Source: Diploptera punctata (lineage: Eukaryota > Arthropoda > Insecta > Blattodea > Blaberidae). Taken from it: 64,000 nucleotides of DNA. The DNA is taken from assembly GCA_030220185.1 (NCBI GenBank), contig JASPKZ010005705.1:362501-426500 (forward strand). Reading direction: 5' to 3'. Under the pieces are notes generated by a model that made no database searches, was not told the DNA's origin, and worked only from the letters and a program-made list of their open reading frames with translations. This document shows positions 1 to 11,389 of this stretch, in pieces. A program made the translations under genes and the position numbers. Numbering within the stretch: position 1 is the stretch's first letter; each line of letters begins with the position of its first letter.

Positions 1-136
1 GTTTTCCTGACATTTGTCTTATAGGTGAGGAAAAACCCCGATAAAAACCTCACCCAGAAAAACTGTCCCGACCGGGGATCGAACCCGGGCTCCCTGCGTG
101 ACAAGGCAGCACGCTACCCCGAGACCACAGCGGTGG
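1..136 (-). repeat. SINE A fragment (tRNA-Asp-like head)
   Basis: On the minus strand this begins with a tRNA-like head (CCACCGCTGTGG, then the B box GGTTCGATCCC) followed by the conserved segment TTTTTCTGGGTGAGG and CCTGACATTTGTC read from the plus strand. The loop TTGTCAC next to CGCAG matches the tRNA-Asp(GTC) anticodon region. The tail is cut by the window edge. Confidence 0.85.
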
Positions 137-204
137 GCAGACTAAGAAAATTAAATAATATAAATAATCATAATAATTTTTATAAATATTATTTATTTTA
201 TAAA

Positions 205-540
205 TAAAAATAGCCTCAACTCGTGTCCAATCAAGGTCGGGTCAAGGAATGAGATGAGATGAATCCCCTATATTTACAGACGTCTGTGAACTACAAGTCT
301 GCCGGTCGACCACTCATGACGCACGGGGGTGGATTAAGGAAATGTAACGAAATGGATGAGATGAGTACGGAGAAATAGTGGAATTAAATTTGTGGCTGCG
401 GAAAACGGCAGAAACCCCGAGAAAAACCTGCCCAAGCTCCGTTTTGTCCAGCACGAAACCCACATGGAGTGATCGAGACTCGATCTCGGGACCCCAGCGG
501 TGAGAGGCGAGTGTCTAACCGCTTGCGCCACGGAGCCGCC
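205..540 (-). repeat. SINE G, tRNA-derived
   Basis: The minus strand opens with GGCTCCGTGGCGCAAGCGG (A-box-like) and GATCGAGTCTC (B-box-like), giving a tRNA-shaped head of about 75 nt. It is followed by a body with GTTTTTCTCGGGGTTTC and a tail containing CATCTCATC repeats. It is the only copy in the window, so its right-hand limit is clear (tRNA 5' end) but the tail limit is estimated. Confidence 0.6.
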
Positions 541-598
541 GATTTATTTTACATTGTCTTAGAAATATTAAATTAAGCCAATACACCTTACATAATAG

Positions 599-815
599 TT
601 CGCCGCGCTAAATGAGCGGTAGAATGCCCGCTTCCTGACTAGCGGATCTTGGTTCGATACCACGCGGGGTTGGAATTTTTAATCATCAAATTCTGAATCT
701 CGGGCCAGGTGATGGTGTAAAACCTTTAATCGCTAGATTGTGCACCAGATGTTTGGATTAAACTCCAACTTCCTCCAAAGTACATACGTAGACAAGGAAT
801 TTGGTAGGCCTACTG
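599..815 (+). repeat. tRNA-derived SINE (F-like)
   Basis: The head CGCGCTAAATGAGCGGTAGA and the B box GGTTCGATACC lie at tRNA spacing, followed by GGGGTTGGAATTTTT. It resembles the SINE F heads at 37848 and 56537 (both have GCGGTAGA then a B box). No cloverleaf good enough for a working tRNA is seen. Confidence 0.5.
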
Positions 816-887
816 TTAGTCTTAATATCGATTCGTCCGTCGGATACTGACGTTAAGACTGGCAGTCCCTTGGTACTTTTAGAAACT

Positions 888-1575
888 ATTTAACTCATGC
901 CCCAAATGGTAGTCAATGACCATCACGTTACAATGATTTCTGATTTACAACCAATCACAGTCGTGTTTCACCTAGAATTTACCAACTAAAGTTTATCATA
1001 ATAAAGAAAGCACCTCCTTTTTAACATTCTGATTAGGTCATAAGCATTATTTTGCAGTGACTGACCCACAAAGAAATACGGCTACCAGATTGTATATATA
1101 GTGCATGAATGTCAACACATACCGCATGCGGGAGTTAATATAAAAACATTTGTAACAATTGATTATACCACCAAAAAAAGAAACCACTGTTTGCACTTTT
1201 TTAAATGTATTTTTTCCCAGGAAAATATAATTGTCATATTTACATCATAGTGCATCAGAAATGAATTAATATACAGTTTGATGTGTTTCATTTTTTCTCC
1301 ACTAGAGTGCATTCTTACAATATTGCGTTCCTTTGGTAATAAATAATATGATCTGGTTGCAGTGACGAACAAAATAAGCAAATGAAGCGTACCAATCATT
1401 TCTCATTTGTTTTCAAACATCGCCGTTTACATTAAATAAATAAATATTTTAAAATAACAATATTAAATAATGATTTATGAGTAAACAGCTTAATTTTATT
1501 CGTTATATAGTCCTAACAAATGCCACTCTTGATTTCCAAATTCTCTAGAAAAATTCACTCGTAGCATTACTTATG
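888..1575 (+). mobile_element. TH element copy 1
   Basis: A repeat of about 690 bp present eight times in the window. It starts ACTATTTAACTCATGCCCC and ends with an inverted-repeat segment and CATTACTTATGATA. Inner landmarks shared by all copies are TTTTCAAACATCGCCGTTTAC and CTCCACTAG.GTGCATTCTTA. It has no coding capacity. In this copy the terminal hairpin has lost most of one arm. Its class is unknown to me; it looks like a non-autonomous DNA element. Confidence 0.75.
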
Positions 1576-1784
1576 ATAAATAGGTTACGTACTGGCACCG
1601 GGTTTCACTTTCAACCTTTCTTTCATCATCATCTCTTACACAAAAGAGTTGCAACAGTGTAAATACTAAAACATTTAAACATACACTCATCAGTCATCAA
1701 CCACAGCATACACCGCTCACTACAACTACCGGTATCATTGATGCCACAGCTCACTGGAAGTGGAAGGAATTTGGGCTAGGGACC

Positions 1785-2071
1785 GTTGAGTGTTGTCATT
1801 TCGACATTTCTGGTGTTTTCTCCTGGCACTGGCGAAATTGTAATCCACTTCTGAGGTTGGGGCGCCCCTGCCCCGATGGTATGATGGGTGATGATGATAG
1901 TAGTGCGCCAGGAGAGTCCTTAATGCTACACTTAACCTAAATTCCAGACCATAGGCAACCACAGGAATAATTCCCTTCAAGGACAAATGCCTATGGTTTG
2001 ACCGGGAATCGAACCCGGGACCTCATGAATAGTAGTCAGTGACGCTGACTACTAGTCCATGAGGCTGGTCA
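1785..2071 (-). repeat. SINE D, tRNA-derived
   Basis: The minus strand has a head with GGACTAGTAGTCAGCGTCAC and a perfect B box GGTTCGATTCCC, then AAACCATAGG, GACTCTCCTGGCGC and GGGGCGCCCCAACCTCAGAAG. Homologous body sequence recurs at 44967-45158 and 52062-52345, and a scrap at 30640-30705. Confidence 0.75.
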
Positions 2072-2102
2072 GCATAGTTTCAAAAACATCGACTGGAAAT
2101 AC

Positions 2103-2584
2103 TTTATAACATGTAACGCGAAACATTGTTCTAAGTTCCATTCATACACCATGCGCATGCGCCAACAGACAGCAGTTTACACTATGTAATCACGGGATGC
2201 AGCCAACATATACATGATATTAGAACTCGTATTGTCAACGAACCTAAAAACTAATCTAACGTAATTTAAGTACTCTAACATGCGAAAGACCAACCTGAAA
2301 GCTAACCTAATACCATTTAAGTACTCTAACCTGTGAAAGAATGCACGCCTATTTATTTAGGGTAAGTTAATTAGTACAGACTCTATTTTGGCGGCACTGG
2401 AACACTGAATATTCGTTAAAATAAGTAAAATGTAGTTCAATATCGTGAAAAATATAATCAAATAATCGTTAGAAAAATGTCAAATCATTGTAAATGGTGG
2501 GAAATAATTTGAAAATGAAACCCTAAGAATAAAATTTGACAGGAGTTTATGAAGAAATTAAAAAAGTCGCGTCACAGGTTGTAA
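2103..2584. mobile_element. R element copy 1 (inverted-repeat MITE)
   Basis: This shares its whole length with 30861-31389. The left end (TTTATAACATGTAACGCGAA) is an imperfect inverted repeat of the right end (TCGCGTCACAGGTTGTAAA). There is no coding sequence. The duplication of target DNA is not clear at this copy. Confidence 0.6.
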
Positions 2585-3920
2585 ATTTAGTCATAGACTC
2601 ACTTGTAATTTAAAATTTATTAAAATATTTACAATTAAAACTTGAATAAAACTAAAATTAGATGTGTAAAACGTATCGATAAGATATGTATTCCATAAAT
2701 TGTACACTTAGAGATTAAATTTTAAAATATAACTGCACAACCACAATATTGAATTTTGATGAAAACTAAGAGAAACGCTTTTCAAACGAGCATAGAGTGG
2801 TGCGAACAAACGAGTGCATTCACCCTAAAAGCACCGCTACACTTACCGCCACTAAAATCCACCCCAAAATGTATTTAAGTTTCGCGTCTAATGAGCTGTG
2901 GCACCACCAGTACACATCATCTACGCAAAGTGGTCTTCCGAAGTGGTGTGTACAATCTGAATCTTTCAGTCTCTCAGAGGACTTACTAGATATAAGTCTG
3001 ATGCACAATCATCAGTAGAATACGCCTGAAATAAATCACACTGATTCGTGACATATGACTGTTACTTAATTTGTGGGCGTGTTTGACTGGATTTTCCCTC
3101 TCGTATCTCGTCCCGCATTTTCATTCACTTCATCTGCAAACTGTACATTGATAATATTTATGCCATATACGTGAGTAGAGCAAACCCCGAAGGAAGGTAA
3201 GTGCTATAGGTAGTAATGGAACACCACGCATACATTAAAGAATATATTGTCAATCCGACTGCTATGTAAATAGGATAATAAAAATAAATAACCGTATTTT
3301 AGTGTCCGAAATCTTGATACCAGAAGTAAGAATGTTAACCCTAAATAACTATCTGGAAGGTCTTACAGAAATAGAAGTGAAAAGTATAATAAATATGAAA
3401 TATAACTGTCAGTTTGGCATTTACTGACATCTCGCGGAGAAATAAATTATCACATAAAAATATGGAACTATATTCGCTTCCCATTTTAATAGCTTATAAA
3501 ACATAGGGTAACACAGATTGTGCAAGACACGAAGACTATTGACTGCATGTTTTCTTTAAAATATCCAAGATTTATAATCCATAATGCATGTACATCGTAT
3601 ATATAAGGCATCTGATGCATTGTCTAAAAATTACAAAACTATTAGAGATAACAAATTGTGGTTTTCTGCTTTGGAATTGTTTGAAGTGTCATGATCATTT
3701 GGCTCCTATTATATTATTATTAATAATAAAACATATAATAATATAATTATTATTATTATTAATAATAATAGCAACTATGATAAAAACAATAACAACAATA
3801 ATAAAATGATAACAACAACAGCAACAATAACAATATTATTTATACATTTATTTATTTTACTTGATTAGTTAACGACCGTAAAATATTATCTTCCTTTTCA
3901 ATAGCATTAAATTATACGGA
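2585..3920. other. AT-rich stretch without a recognised gene
   Basis: No element or gene is recognised. Two short overlapping ORFs on opposite strands near 2797-3018 have no family character. Irregular ATT/AAT/AAC trinucleotide runs occupy about 3705-3840. Confidence 0.5.
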
Positions 3921-4683
3921 CTATTTAACTCATGCCCCAAATGGAAGTCAATGACCAATCACGTTTCAATGAATTTTGTTTTAAAACCAATCTCTCCTGT
4001 TTCACCCCGATATGTATCACTTAAGTTTATCATATTAAAGAAAACTCTTCCTTCTTAATATTCTGAACAGGTCATAGTATTATTTTGCAGTGACTGACTA
4101 TCTAAGAAATACATTGAATATTGAAATTTGTATGTTAAGGTATAAGAATCCAAAAATGCATGTGGCACGAATATATAGTATATATAGTGCACGAATGTAA
4201 TCAGCTACCGTTTGCGAGATATAATAGAAAACAATTGTAGCAATTGATTATACCACAATAAAAAGAAACCTTGTTTGCACTTTTTTAAACGTATTATTTC
4301 TCATGTATTTACGTTCCAGAAAAATATAATTGACATATTTACATCGGACATCAGAAATTAATTAATAACCTATAATGTTGGTTATAAACAGTTTGATGTG
4401 TTTCAATTTTTCTCCACTAGGGTGCATTCTTATAATATTGCGATCCTCCATGGCAATAAATAATATGATGAACAAATGAAATATTAAAAAACCTCTCTCA
4501 TTTGTTTTCAAACATCGCCGTTTACATTATATATATATATATATACATTTAAATAACTATATTTAAATAATGGTCTTGAGTAAACAGCTTAATTTTATTC
4601 GTTTAATAGTCCTAACAAATGCCACTCTTGATTTCCAAATTCTCTGGATAAATTCGAAATCACTCATGACATTACTTATGATA
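3921..4683 (+). mobile_element. TH element copy 2
   Basis: It starts ACTATTTAACTCATGCCCC and ends GACATTACTTATGATA. It contains the family landmarks TCTCCACTAGGGTGCATTC and AAACATCGCCGTTTAC, with an inserted short (TA)n tract around 4529-4545. The terminal hairpin is partly deleted. Confidence 0.75.
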
Positions 4684-4739
4684 TTACGTAACTCTATATG
4701 TGATCGGGGAAAGTGGCGGATGAGATACAACCGTAAACT

Positions 4740-4885
4740 CTACCAGTTATTCAAGTGATGCTGACCAAGACTGCGATTGATGGGTGGAGTTGAGGAAGAC
4801 CCAAGTAAATTGGGAATTAAAGGATGGTAGCTGGTTACCTGGGCCTGGAAGATGGATCTAAGAGAAATCGATTTTCGAAGTGGAC
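4740..4885 (+). repeat. possible LINE 3'-end scrap, then AT-rich DNA
   Basis: A G-rich segment, GATTGATGGGTGGAGTTGAG and TGGCTGGTTACCTGGGCC-like sequence, resembles the basic C-terminal tails of LINE ORF2 seen elsewhere in the window, but the match is weak. From 4886 to 5454 I see only AT-rich DNA with a short (TTA)n tract at about 5086-5110. Confidence 0.25.
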
Positions 4886-5739
4886 TGATTTGTTGTTGAA
4901 GGTATTATTAATAATTTATAAATAATAACATTTATAAATGATGGTTAAATAAATGAATACATAGTACGATCTTAGTTTATTCGCAACACATGAACGTTGA
5001 AGGCAATCCTATCGTTTATAGTGTTCGTTATCTTCTCTACACACAGTACGTGTACAGTTCGTAGTGTTATGTTGTTTTCATATATTTATTATTATTATTA
5101 TTATTATTATCATTACTCAGTTTTTTTACGGAAGACTGTTCACAGTATTATAAAGGAGTATGTTAATAGCGGTACCATATGATATCATGATCTATGTACG
5201 TGAATCTATATTTGTACGTCGGATTATCGCACGTAATAATAAATATGGTTATCCCTATAAGTGCAGCCATCAATTCAATTCCTAACATAAATAATTAAAA
5301 CTAAAAGTAAACTATGGAGAGACCAGGGTTGATGGTAATAAAATCGGAACAAATAAATTAGATTAAATTAGTAGAGATGTGTTCGGGTTTTAATTACCTA
5401 ATATAGTAACCACATTTTTGGTTCATTTTGTTACCGATATTTACATTTATGGAATGACGGCCACCGTGGTCTACTGGTTATGTTCCTTTTCCCTAGTACC
5501 GAGTGTCGTGCGGGACTCAAACCCGGACGGGTCGATGGATTTTTAGCATCGAAAAATCCAAGATACAGGTGCTCTAGAAGGAACTTGAAGTCGTGGATCC
5601 CGAATCTGAGGATTTTCAGGTTCGTAAAAAACCGCAAGCCTTAATGATAAGGCATCTGTGCAATACTAAACCGACTTTCATCCAACCAAGTAATGTCTTA
5701 GTTGAATACTAGAAATCTCATTGAGGTGATGTGCTAACC

Positions 5740-5850
5740 CATCGTTTCCCAACCTGTGGTTCATATTTCAAGGGGTTCGCCAAAACTTTTCCGTAATGGC
5801 GGGTTTCGAGATTGGATCTATTTTATTGTTTCCATCATTTCTGCAGCTTT

Positions 5851-5936
<86 letters not shown>

Positions 5937-6296
5937 TTTAAATTAAATTAACCCTATAATGCCCGTTGTTCCATATGTGTAACATCAGTTATTTATAACA
6001 TTATCTCCACAATAAATTAATATTTACCTTGAATGTCTGATTTACAGTTCTATAACACCGTTAGGAATGCATTTGACTTCACTACGAATAGGCCTGCACG
6101 TTGCGTAACTTTTAAGCCGTAACTAGAGTAACTTCAGGTTTTAACTTTTAAGTGTTAAGTTAATTTAAAGTTATTAAGGCTTTTGCTTGGAATTAAATTT
6201 TATGCATGTCTACTGTATCTATATTTAAGTCATGGTTCACCCAACTCAGATCTTTGTGGAAGGGGTTCACGAGTCCAAAAAGGTTGGGAACCGCTA
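5740..6296. mobile_element. hAT-type element, non-autonomous
   Basis: The terminal inverted repeats are CATCGTTTCCCAACC and GGTTGGGAACCGCTA (12 of 15 bases match after reverse complement). They are flanked by a perfect 8-bp target duplication TGCTAACC at 5732-5739 and 6297-6304, the hAT signature. At 557 bp with a (TAA)n block inside it has no transposase. Related copies lie at 49970-51752 (nested) and 62410-62760 (truncated). Confidence 0.85.
5852..5935. repeat. (TAA)n microsatellite inside the hAT element
   Basis: An almost pure TAA run that changes to ATT phase near its end. The truncated hAT copy near 62760 has a TAA run at the equivalent place, so the microsatellite is part of the element. 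Confidence 0.9.
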
Positions 6297-6325
6297 TGCT
6301 AACCGCATGCCACTCTTTGTAATCT

Positions 6326-6844
6326 GTAGATAAGACGCGTAACTAAATATTAGCGTGGTTAAGAAACTCTCGCATGTCCCCACGCGGTGATGTGTAATAC
6401 TCTGTTATGGTATTCTTGATTCGACGCACATCAAGCAATGACACACATGACTCATACAGTAATGTATTTGGGCTAGTCCCAAGGACTCGAGGAGGGGGTA
6501 CAACCCTATTTTTGTCAATATTCTCCCCTAAGTTAACATACAGTCTCGGAGCCATGGGGAATTAAGATACATCATTACGCCCCATTAGATCACCACAATA
6601 AGATATTTTGAACACCTGCGGTTTGCTATACCAGATTATATTTTACCTAAATAGAGAATGACATGCCGAAGATGAAATATTTTGAAAGGCCTACATGATT
6701 TTAAGTAATTATTGAAGTTTTTTTAAAACAAAAATCCATTATAATTGAGGAAGACTGATTAAAAGTTACTTATATTAATATTTTAAATATAATATTAGTA
6801 TTTAATATATACTATTATATTATTATTATTATTATTATTATTAT

Positions 6845-6889
<45 letters not shown>

Positions 6890-7375
6890 CTAGTAGTAGT
6901 AGTAGTTTATTAACTAAAACATTATACTAAAAATTTGAAGTTCCAAAAAAATTTATATTCCTACAAAATAAAATTGTAACATACTTAAATTACTAACCAA
7001 TTTTAAATCCACAACACTTTATAGTATAAATTATTTCATTTTTTTAAATAGGCTTATCCCTATTCATATTAAACTCAACTTAAAATTAATAGATAATAAC
7101 AAAATTAAAGAAAAGTTTTAAATTAAAATCATGTCCCATAACACTGGATATCCTTCTTGCCGTTTACCATTTCACTACCAATTAACTATTCCTAATATTT
7201 TTAAAACAATAAATACGTTAATTCACTAACTCCGAAAATTAGAAATCATTTTATCAAAAAATATTAATTAACCCTGATTCACAAAGTACGTAATTAAAAC
7301 AAACTTTTAAAATAATTAAATAAATATATATACAAATAAAATAATTATATTTAAAATCTATTCTATCTATCTAAT
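6326..7375. other. no gene seen; (TTA)n and (TAG)n tracts
   Basis: AT-rich DNA without a recognised element. (TTA)n at 6818-6843 passes directly into (TAG)n at 6845-6907, broken by one TAC. Confidence 0.6.
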
Positions 7376-7761
7376 GACGTAACAGCCCAATGTTGAGCCA
7401 TAACCTCTCCCTTGTCAGGAGCCACTAGACCAAGTATATTTAGTAACCTTATATATCATTCGATGTCATGAATGACATGCGGTCAACACGCGGACTCATT
7501 GAAACATCTAGCAAGGGATAGCAAGCAACCAAGGTATTCCTAGGACGTTGAGGTCAGTAAATTTTCGTAGGGGCCTCTTTATTCAGACTTAAGGATCTTT
7601 TACGAGCCTGAAAATATTCAGACTTGGGACTGTTTAAAGCCCCTCCGCAGGACTTGCTTCTTGGATTTTTCCGTCCTAAAAATCCATAGACACGGCCTGA
7701 TTTGAACCCGCGACTCTCGGGGCCAGAGGCAAGGAGCATAACCACTAGTCCACCGCGGCTG
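7376..7761 (-). repeat. SINE B, near full length
   Basis: On the minus strand: head CCGCGGTGGACTAGTGG, then GGTTCAAATCAGG (B box), GGATTTTTAGGACGGAAAAA, TTTTCAGGCTCGTAAAAGAT and a 3' part ending in CCCAATGTTGAG (plus-strand reading). It is the best reference copy of the family in the window. Confidence 0.8.
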
Positions 7762-8830
7762 ATATATGCTAATAAATTAAAAATATTTATAAAACGAAAT
7801 TTAATTAAATTAAGTCATATTTAATCGCACAATCGCTCTTGAATTTGTTGCATAAAGTTTATGTGAACCTATTTTAGAATTATAAACAATCGGATAAATT
7901 CAAAACCGCGTATTTCAAGAATAAATAAGCTACTGTGACCCCGTGATCTATCGCAAGAGGATTATGGCAGGTTCGGAACTAACATAAATGTGTCGTTACA
8001 AATGAAAAATGTGACGGACACGTGACACTAGAATTCACCTCACGTCCATCAGCTTACTGTGGGAAGCCAGTAAATCGCATTACCACAAAACTATAATAAA
8101 ACACATACATAAAAGAGGTGAAAGGTAAGTGAATAAATTTTAATATAGAAAAGTGTAGTGATATAAAAGCTAAAGCTATCATAAAACATCTATTTCATTT
8201 CTAACTAGATATGGGTCCATATCTTCTATGGTTGTTCTAGGTAGCTGTCTATGTCTGAACGGCCGAGTTTTATCACGGTGAGTGGAGATTTTACTTAGCT
8301 CTTTCGTAACCATGCTAATCTCAGACCCACTCTACCTCCTAAAAATGAGTAACAGGAATACTTTTTGTATCTATTTACTGCAATGGTGTAATTGCCCAAT
8401 GTTAGGCCTTCCCTAGCCTCTCATTTGTTATTGATTTTGATATTGTTATTGTAGGATTAAAAAAAACACAAATTAAAAAATGTACAGTATTAGACACAAA
8501 ATTATAATGATCTCCCAGGATACATTTTTCTGTGTTGCGATCATGCTATCGCCTAAAACGCACGATTACAGGAGAATAGTCCGAAAAAATTGTATGGGAT
8601 GGATACACCCCATGCCAAATCTGTAATTGTGTGTATATAGCTCCATAAAGCTAGAGCAAAGAGCGACTTAACTTTTGGCACTCATTCAAATTTCTTGTGT
8701 AACTATGTATTTCATACTATGTTTATATTCAGTACTTTACGTTCTTATGACATGACATTAATATTCGGAAGTACCTTTCAACAACATATAAATAAGCAAA
8801 CTTATACATGTACCGTATATATAAACTTTA
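7762..8830. other. no gene seen; short SINE B 3' scrap
   Basis: Mostly AT-rich, unclassified. Around 8379-8428 the words GTAATTGCCCAATGTTAGGC and CCTAGCCTCTC match the far end of the SINE B at 7376, so a short fragment is likely. Confidence 0.45.
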
Positions 8831-8915
8831 AATTTGTGTTCACCGTTGTGGTCTCATTGTAGTATATAGGCCTATATATACCTATACTGTATATGACATG
8901 AAAAGAAAGATAAAT

Positions 8916-10435
8916 GCCTGAACCGGGATTAGAACCCAGACCTCTGAATTGATACTTCACTGCGCTACCGATTACCCTATCCAGACAATACTAGCACAAA
9001 CATTTATTCTTCTTTTTATATATATTCTCTATCATGAGAGGTAGTGAGAAGTCAGTCTCACTGCCCTCTAGTGGCTACTATAAAAAGTAAGCAAATTAAA
9101 GAGAAGTTTTTCTCTATAGCAGTGACGCTTCTTTATTTAGATGTTATAATTACTTTTTTTGCATTGAGCAATACAGGCCTAATATGACATAAAAAGAAAA
9201 ATAAATGCCTGATCCGGGATTTGAACCCAGACCTCTGAATTGATACTTCACTGCGCTACCGATTACCCTATCCAGACAATACTAGCACAAACATTTATTC
9301 TTCTTTTTATATATATTCTCTATCATGAGAGGTAGTGAGAAGTCAGTCTCACTGCCCTCTAGTGGCTACTATAAAAAGTAAGCAAATTAAAGAGAAGTTT
9401 TTCTCTATAGCAGTGACGCTTCTTTATTTAGATGTTATAATTACTTTTTTTGCATTGAGCAATACAGGCCTAATATGACATAAAAAGAAAAATAAATGCC
9501 TGATCCGGGATTTGAACCCAGTCCTCTGAATTGATACTTCACTGCGCTACCGATTACCCTATCCAGACAATACTAGCACAAACATTTATTCTTCTTTTTA
9601 TATATATTCTCTATCATGAGAGGTAGTGAGAAGTCAGTCTCACTGCCCTCTAGTGGCTACTATAACAAGTAAGCAAATTAAAGAGAAGTTTTTCTCTATA
9701 GCAGTGACGCTTCTTTATTTAGATGTTATAATTACTTTTTTTGCATTGAGCAATACAGGCCTAATATGACATAAAAAGAAAAATAAATGCCTGATCCGGG
9801 ATTTGAACCCAGACCTCTGAATTGATACTTCACTGCGCTACCGATTACCCTATCCAGACAATACTAGCACAAACATTTATTCTTCTTTTTATATATATTC
9901 TCTATCATGAGAGGTAGTGAGAAGTCAGTCTCACTGCCCTCTAGTGGCTACTATAACAAGTAAGCAAATTAAAGAGAATTTTTACTCTATAGCACTGGCG
10001 CTTCTTTATTTAGATATTATAATAAAAATGTTGACACTGAGCAATGCAGGCCTAATATGACATGAAAGCAAAATAAATTCCTGAAAAGGGATTTGAACCT
10101 AGACCACTGAATTGATACTTCAGTGCGCTACAGATTACGCTATTCAGACAATCTTAACACAAACATATATTCTTCTTTATATGTATTCTATATTATGAAA
10201 GGTAGCGAGAACTCAATCTCAGTGCCCTCTAGTGGCTATCATAACAAGTAAGCACACACACACATATGTGTGTGTGTGTGTTATAATTAAATTTTTGACA
10301 TTGAGCAATGCAAGCTTAATATGGCATGATAAGAAAAATAAATGCCTGGACGGGATTTGAACCCGGACCTCTCGATTTGTACTCGAAGATGCTATCCATT
10401 ACACTACCAGGCAAATCCAACACAAACACTTATTT
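8916..10435 (-). repeat. tandem array of tRNA-headed units (SINE E)
   Basis: Head-to-tail units begin at 8916, 9207, 9498, 9789, 10079 and 10344, so the period is 291, 291, 291, 290 and 265 bp. Read on the minus strand, each unit starts with a tRNA-like segment of about 72 nt having an intact B box (GGTTCAAATCCCGG). A body of about 220 bp follows, with CCACTAGAGGGCAGTGAGAC and TCTAAATAAAGAAGCG. The first four units differ by only a few bases, while the two at the right end are diverged. The last unit is interrupted at 10447 by SINE A. Confidence 0.9.
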
Positions 10436-10446
10436 TTCTTATATAT

Positions 10447-10782
10447 CCATCTATCCATAGTAATTCTGCCCGAGGGCAAGTCCTTCACACCAATCATAAC
10501 ATTTTCATGCTGTGCTTTGCAGCTTTACTAGGGAATTGTAGGTGTGGTAGCTTCCCGTTGCTTTCCACACCGGTGAAGGATGATGGTGATGATAATGATA
10601 AGGATGGTGATGGCCATATGATTTCGGGGACCGTTTGGGCCTTAAAGTTTTCCTGACATTTGTCTTACAGGTGAGGAAAAAACCCGATAAAAACCTCACC
10701 CAGAAAAACTGTCCCGACCGGGGTTCGAACCCGGGCCCGCTGCGTGACAAGGCAGCACGCTACCTCGAGACCACAGCGGTGG
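10447..10782 (-). repeat. SINE A, full length, with target duplication
   Basis: A complete copy, from the tRNA-Asp-like head (right end, CCACCGCTGTGGTCTCGAGG on the minus strand) through TCCTCACCTGTAAGACA and GGTGTGGAAAGCAACGGG to a (GGAT)n-like tail. The 11-bp target duplication TTCTTATATAT is at 10436-10446 and 10783-10793, inside the last SINE E unit. Confidence 0.9.
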
Positions 10783-10793
10783 TTCTTATATAT

Positions 10794-10998
10794 ATATATA
10801 TATATTCTCCATTATTACAAAATGTAGCGAGAAGATCTTGTAATAATGGAGATTATAGCCTGTATAGGCCTATAAGAAAACTAAGTGTAGGCTATGTATT
10901 GCATTTGCCTAGTGGTGTAATGGATAGCATCCTCGAATACAAATCGAGAGATCCGGGTTCAAATCCCGTCCAGGCATCTATTTTTCTTATCATGTCAT
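10794..10998 (+). repeat. SINE E copy in inverted orientation
   Basis: After the array, TCCATTATTACAA is followed about 20 bp later by its reverse complement TTGTAATAATGGA. Then a plus-strand tRNA-like head at 10899-10970 mirrors the one at 10344-10415. Its cloverleaf is fair: acceptor TGCCTAG/CCAGGCA with one mismatch, anticodon stem CTCGA/TCGAG perfect, loop ATACAAA, B box GGTTCAAATCCC. The loop would read ACA, which is not a normal insect anticodon, so this is a SINE head and not a tRNA gene. Confidence 0.75.
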
Positions 10999-11029
10999 AT
11001 ATATAGGCCTATATAATTTATTTTTATGT

Positions 11030-11300
11030 TCACCGTTGTGGTCTCGGGGTAGCTTCGCCATATTTTGTATGAATGTGTGTGTGTGTGTGAATGGTGTTCC
11101 GTCTCAGTGTTGTGTTGTCTTGGAGGAGGCTCTGGCATTGAGCTGATCAATCATTGTGGGAGGCCCTCCATGTCCTTGTGTGGTTAAAAAAGTAGCCTAT
11201 GTGTGTGATCCATACTTAAAAATCCCTCTCCCGACAGACCGTTTCACTGTGGCACGTAAAAGTAGCTATAAGGCGAGAAGTTAAACTGTATTAATGGAAA
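11030..11300 (+). repeat. short SINE fragments
   Basis: TCACCGTTGTGGTCTCGGGG at 11030 repeats the SINE A head (another scrap at 8840). From 11063 a (GT)n run leads into a segment with GGCTCTGGCATTGAGCTG and a tail GGCGAGAAGTTAAAC. That tail resembles the GGAAGTTAAAC end of the SINE F at 37848. Limits are approximate. Confidence 0.4.
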
Positions 11301-11389
11301 ATTTTATTTTATATTTTAATATTCGCATGCAACTTTCAACAACGTATGATTAAGTAAACTTATATTGACATATAACTTATCTAATATAT

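Larger units (their letters stand above)
5455..6325 (+). repeat. SINE B, split by an hAT insertion
   Basis: The head CACCGTGGTCTACTGG and B-box-like ACTCAAACCCG begin a SINE whose body (GATGGATTTTTAG, AAATCCAAG, ATTTTCAGG.TCGTAAAA) runs to 5739. It resumes after the inserted element at 6297-6325 with CTAACCGCATGCC, matching the GACCGCATGTC block of the copy at 7376-7761. Confidence 0.75.

Noticed and set aside
2161..2200. Hammerhead-like GCGAAACATTG in the R element
   Set aside because: No CTGANGA partner and no stem II nearby.
2797..3018. Overlapping ORFs of 60-70 codons on both strands
   Set aside because: No family character and mirrored on the other strand; expected by chance.
8916..10435. 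A CRISPR-like array
   Set aside because: Units are 291 bp, contiguous and without unique spacers; the context is clearly eukaryotic.
10899..10970. A functional tRNA gene
   Set aside because: The fold is fair, but the anticodon would be ACA, one acceptor pair is broken, and the unit recurs as a SINE head in the array and at 18250.
10342..11006. 104-123-codon ORFs over the SINE A at 10447
   Set aside because: The same peptides (KNLTQKNCPDRGSNPG-type) appear wherever SINE A is translated, so they come from the SINE.
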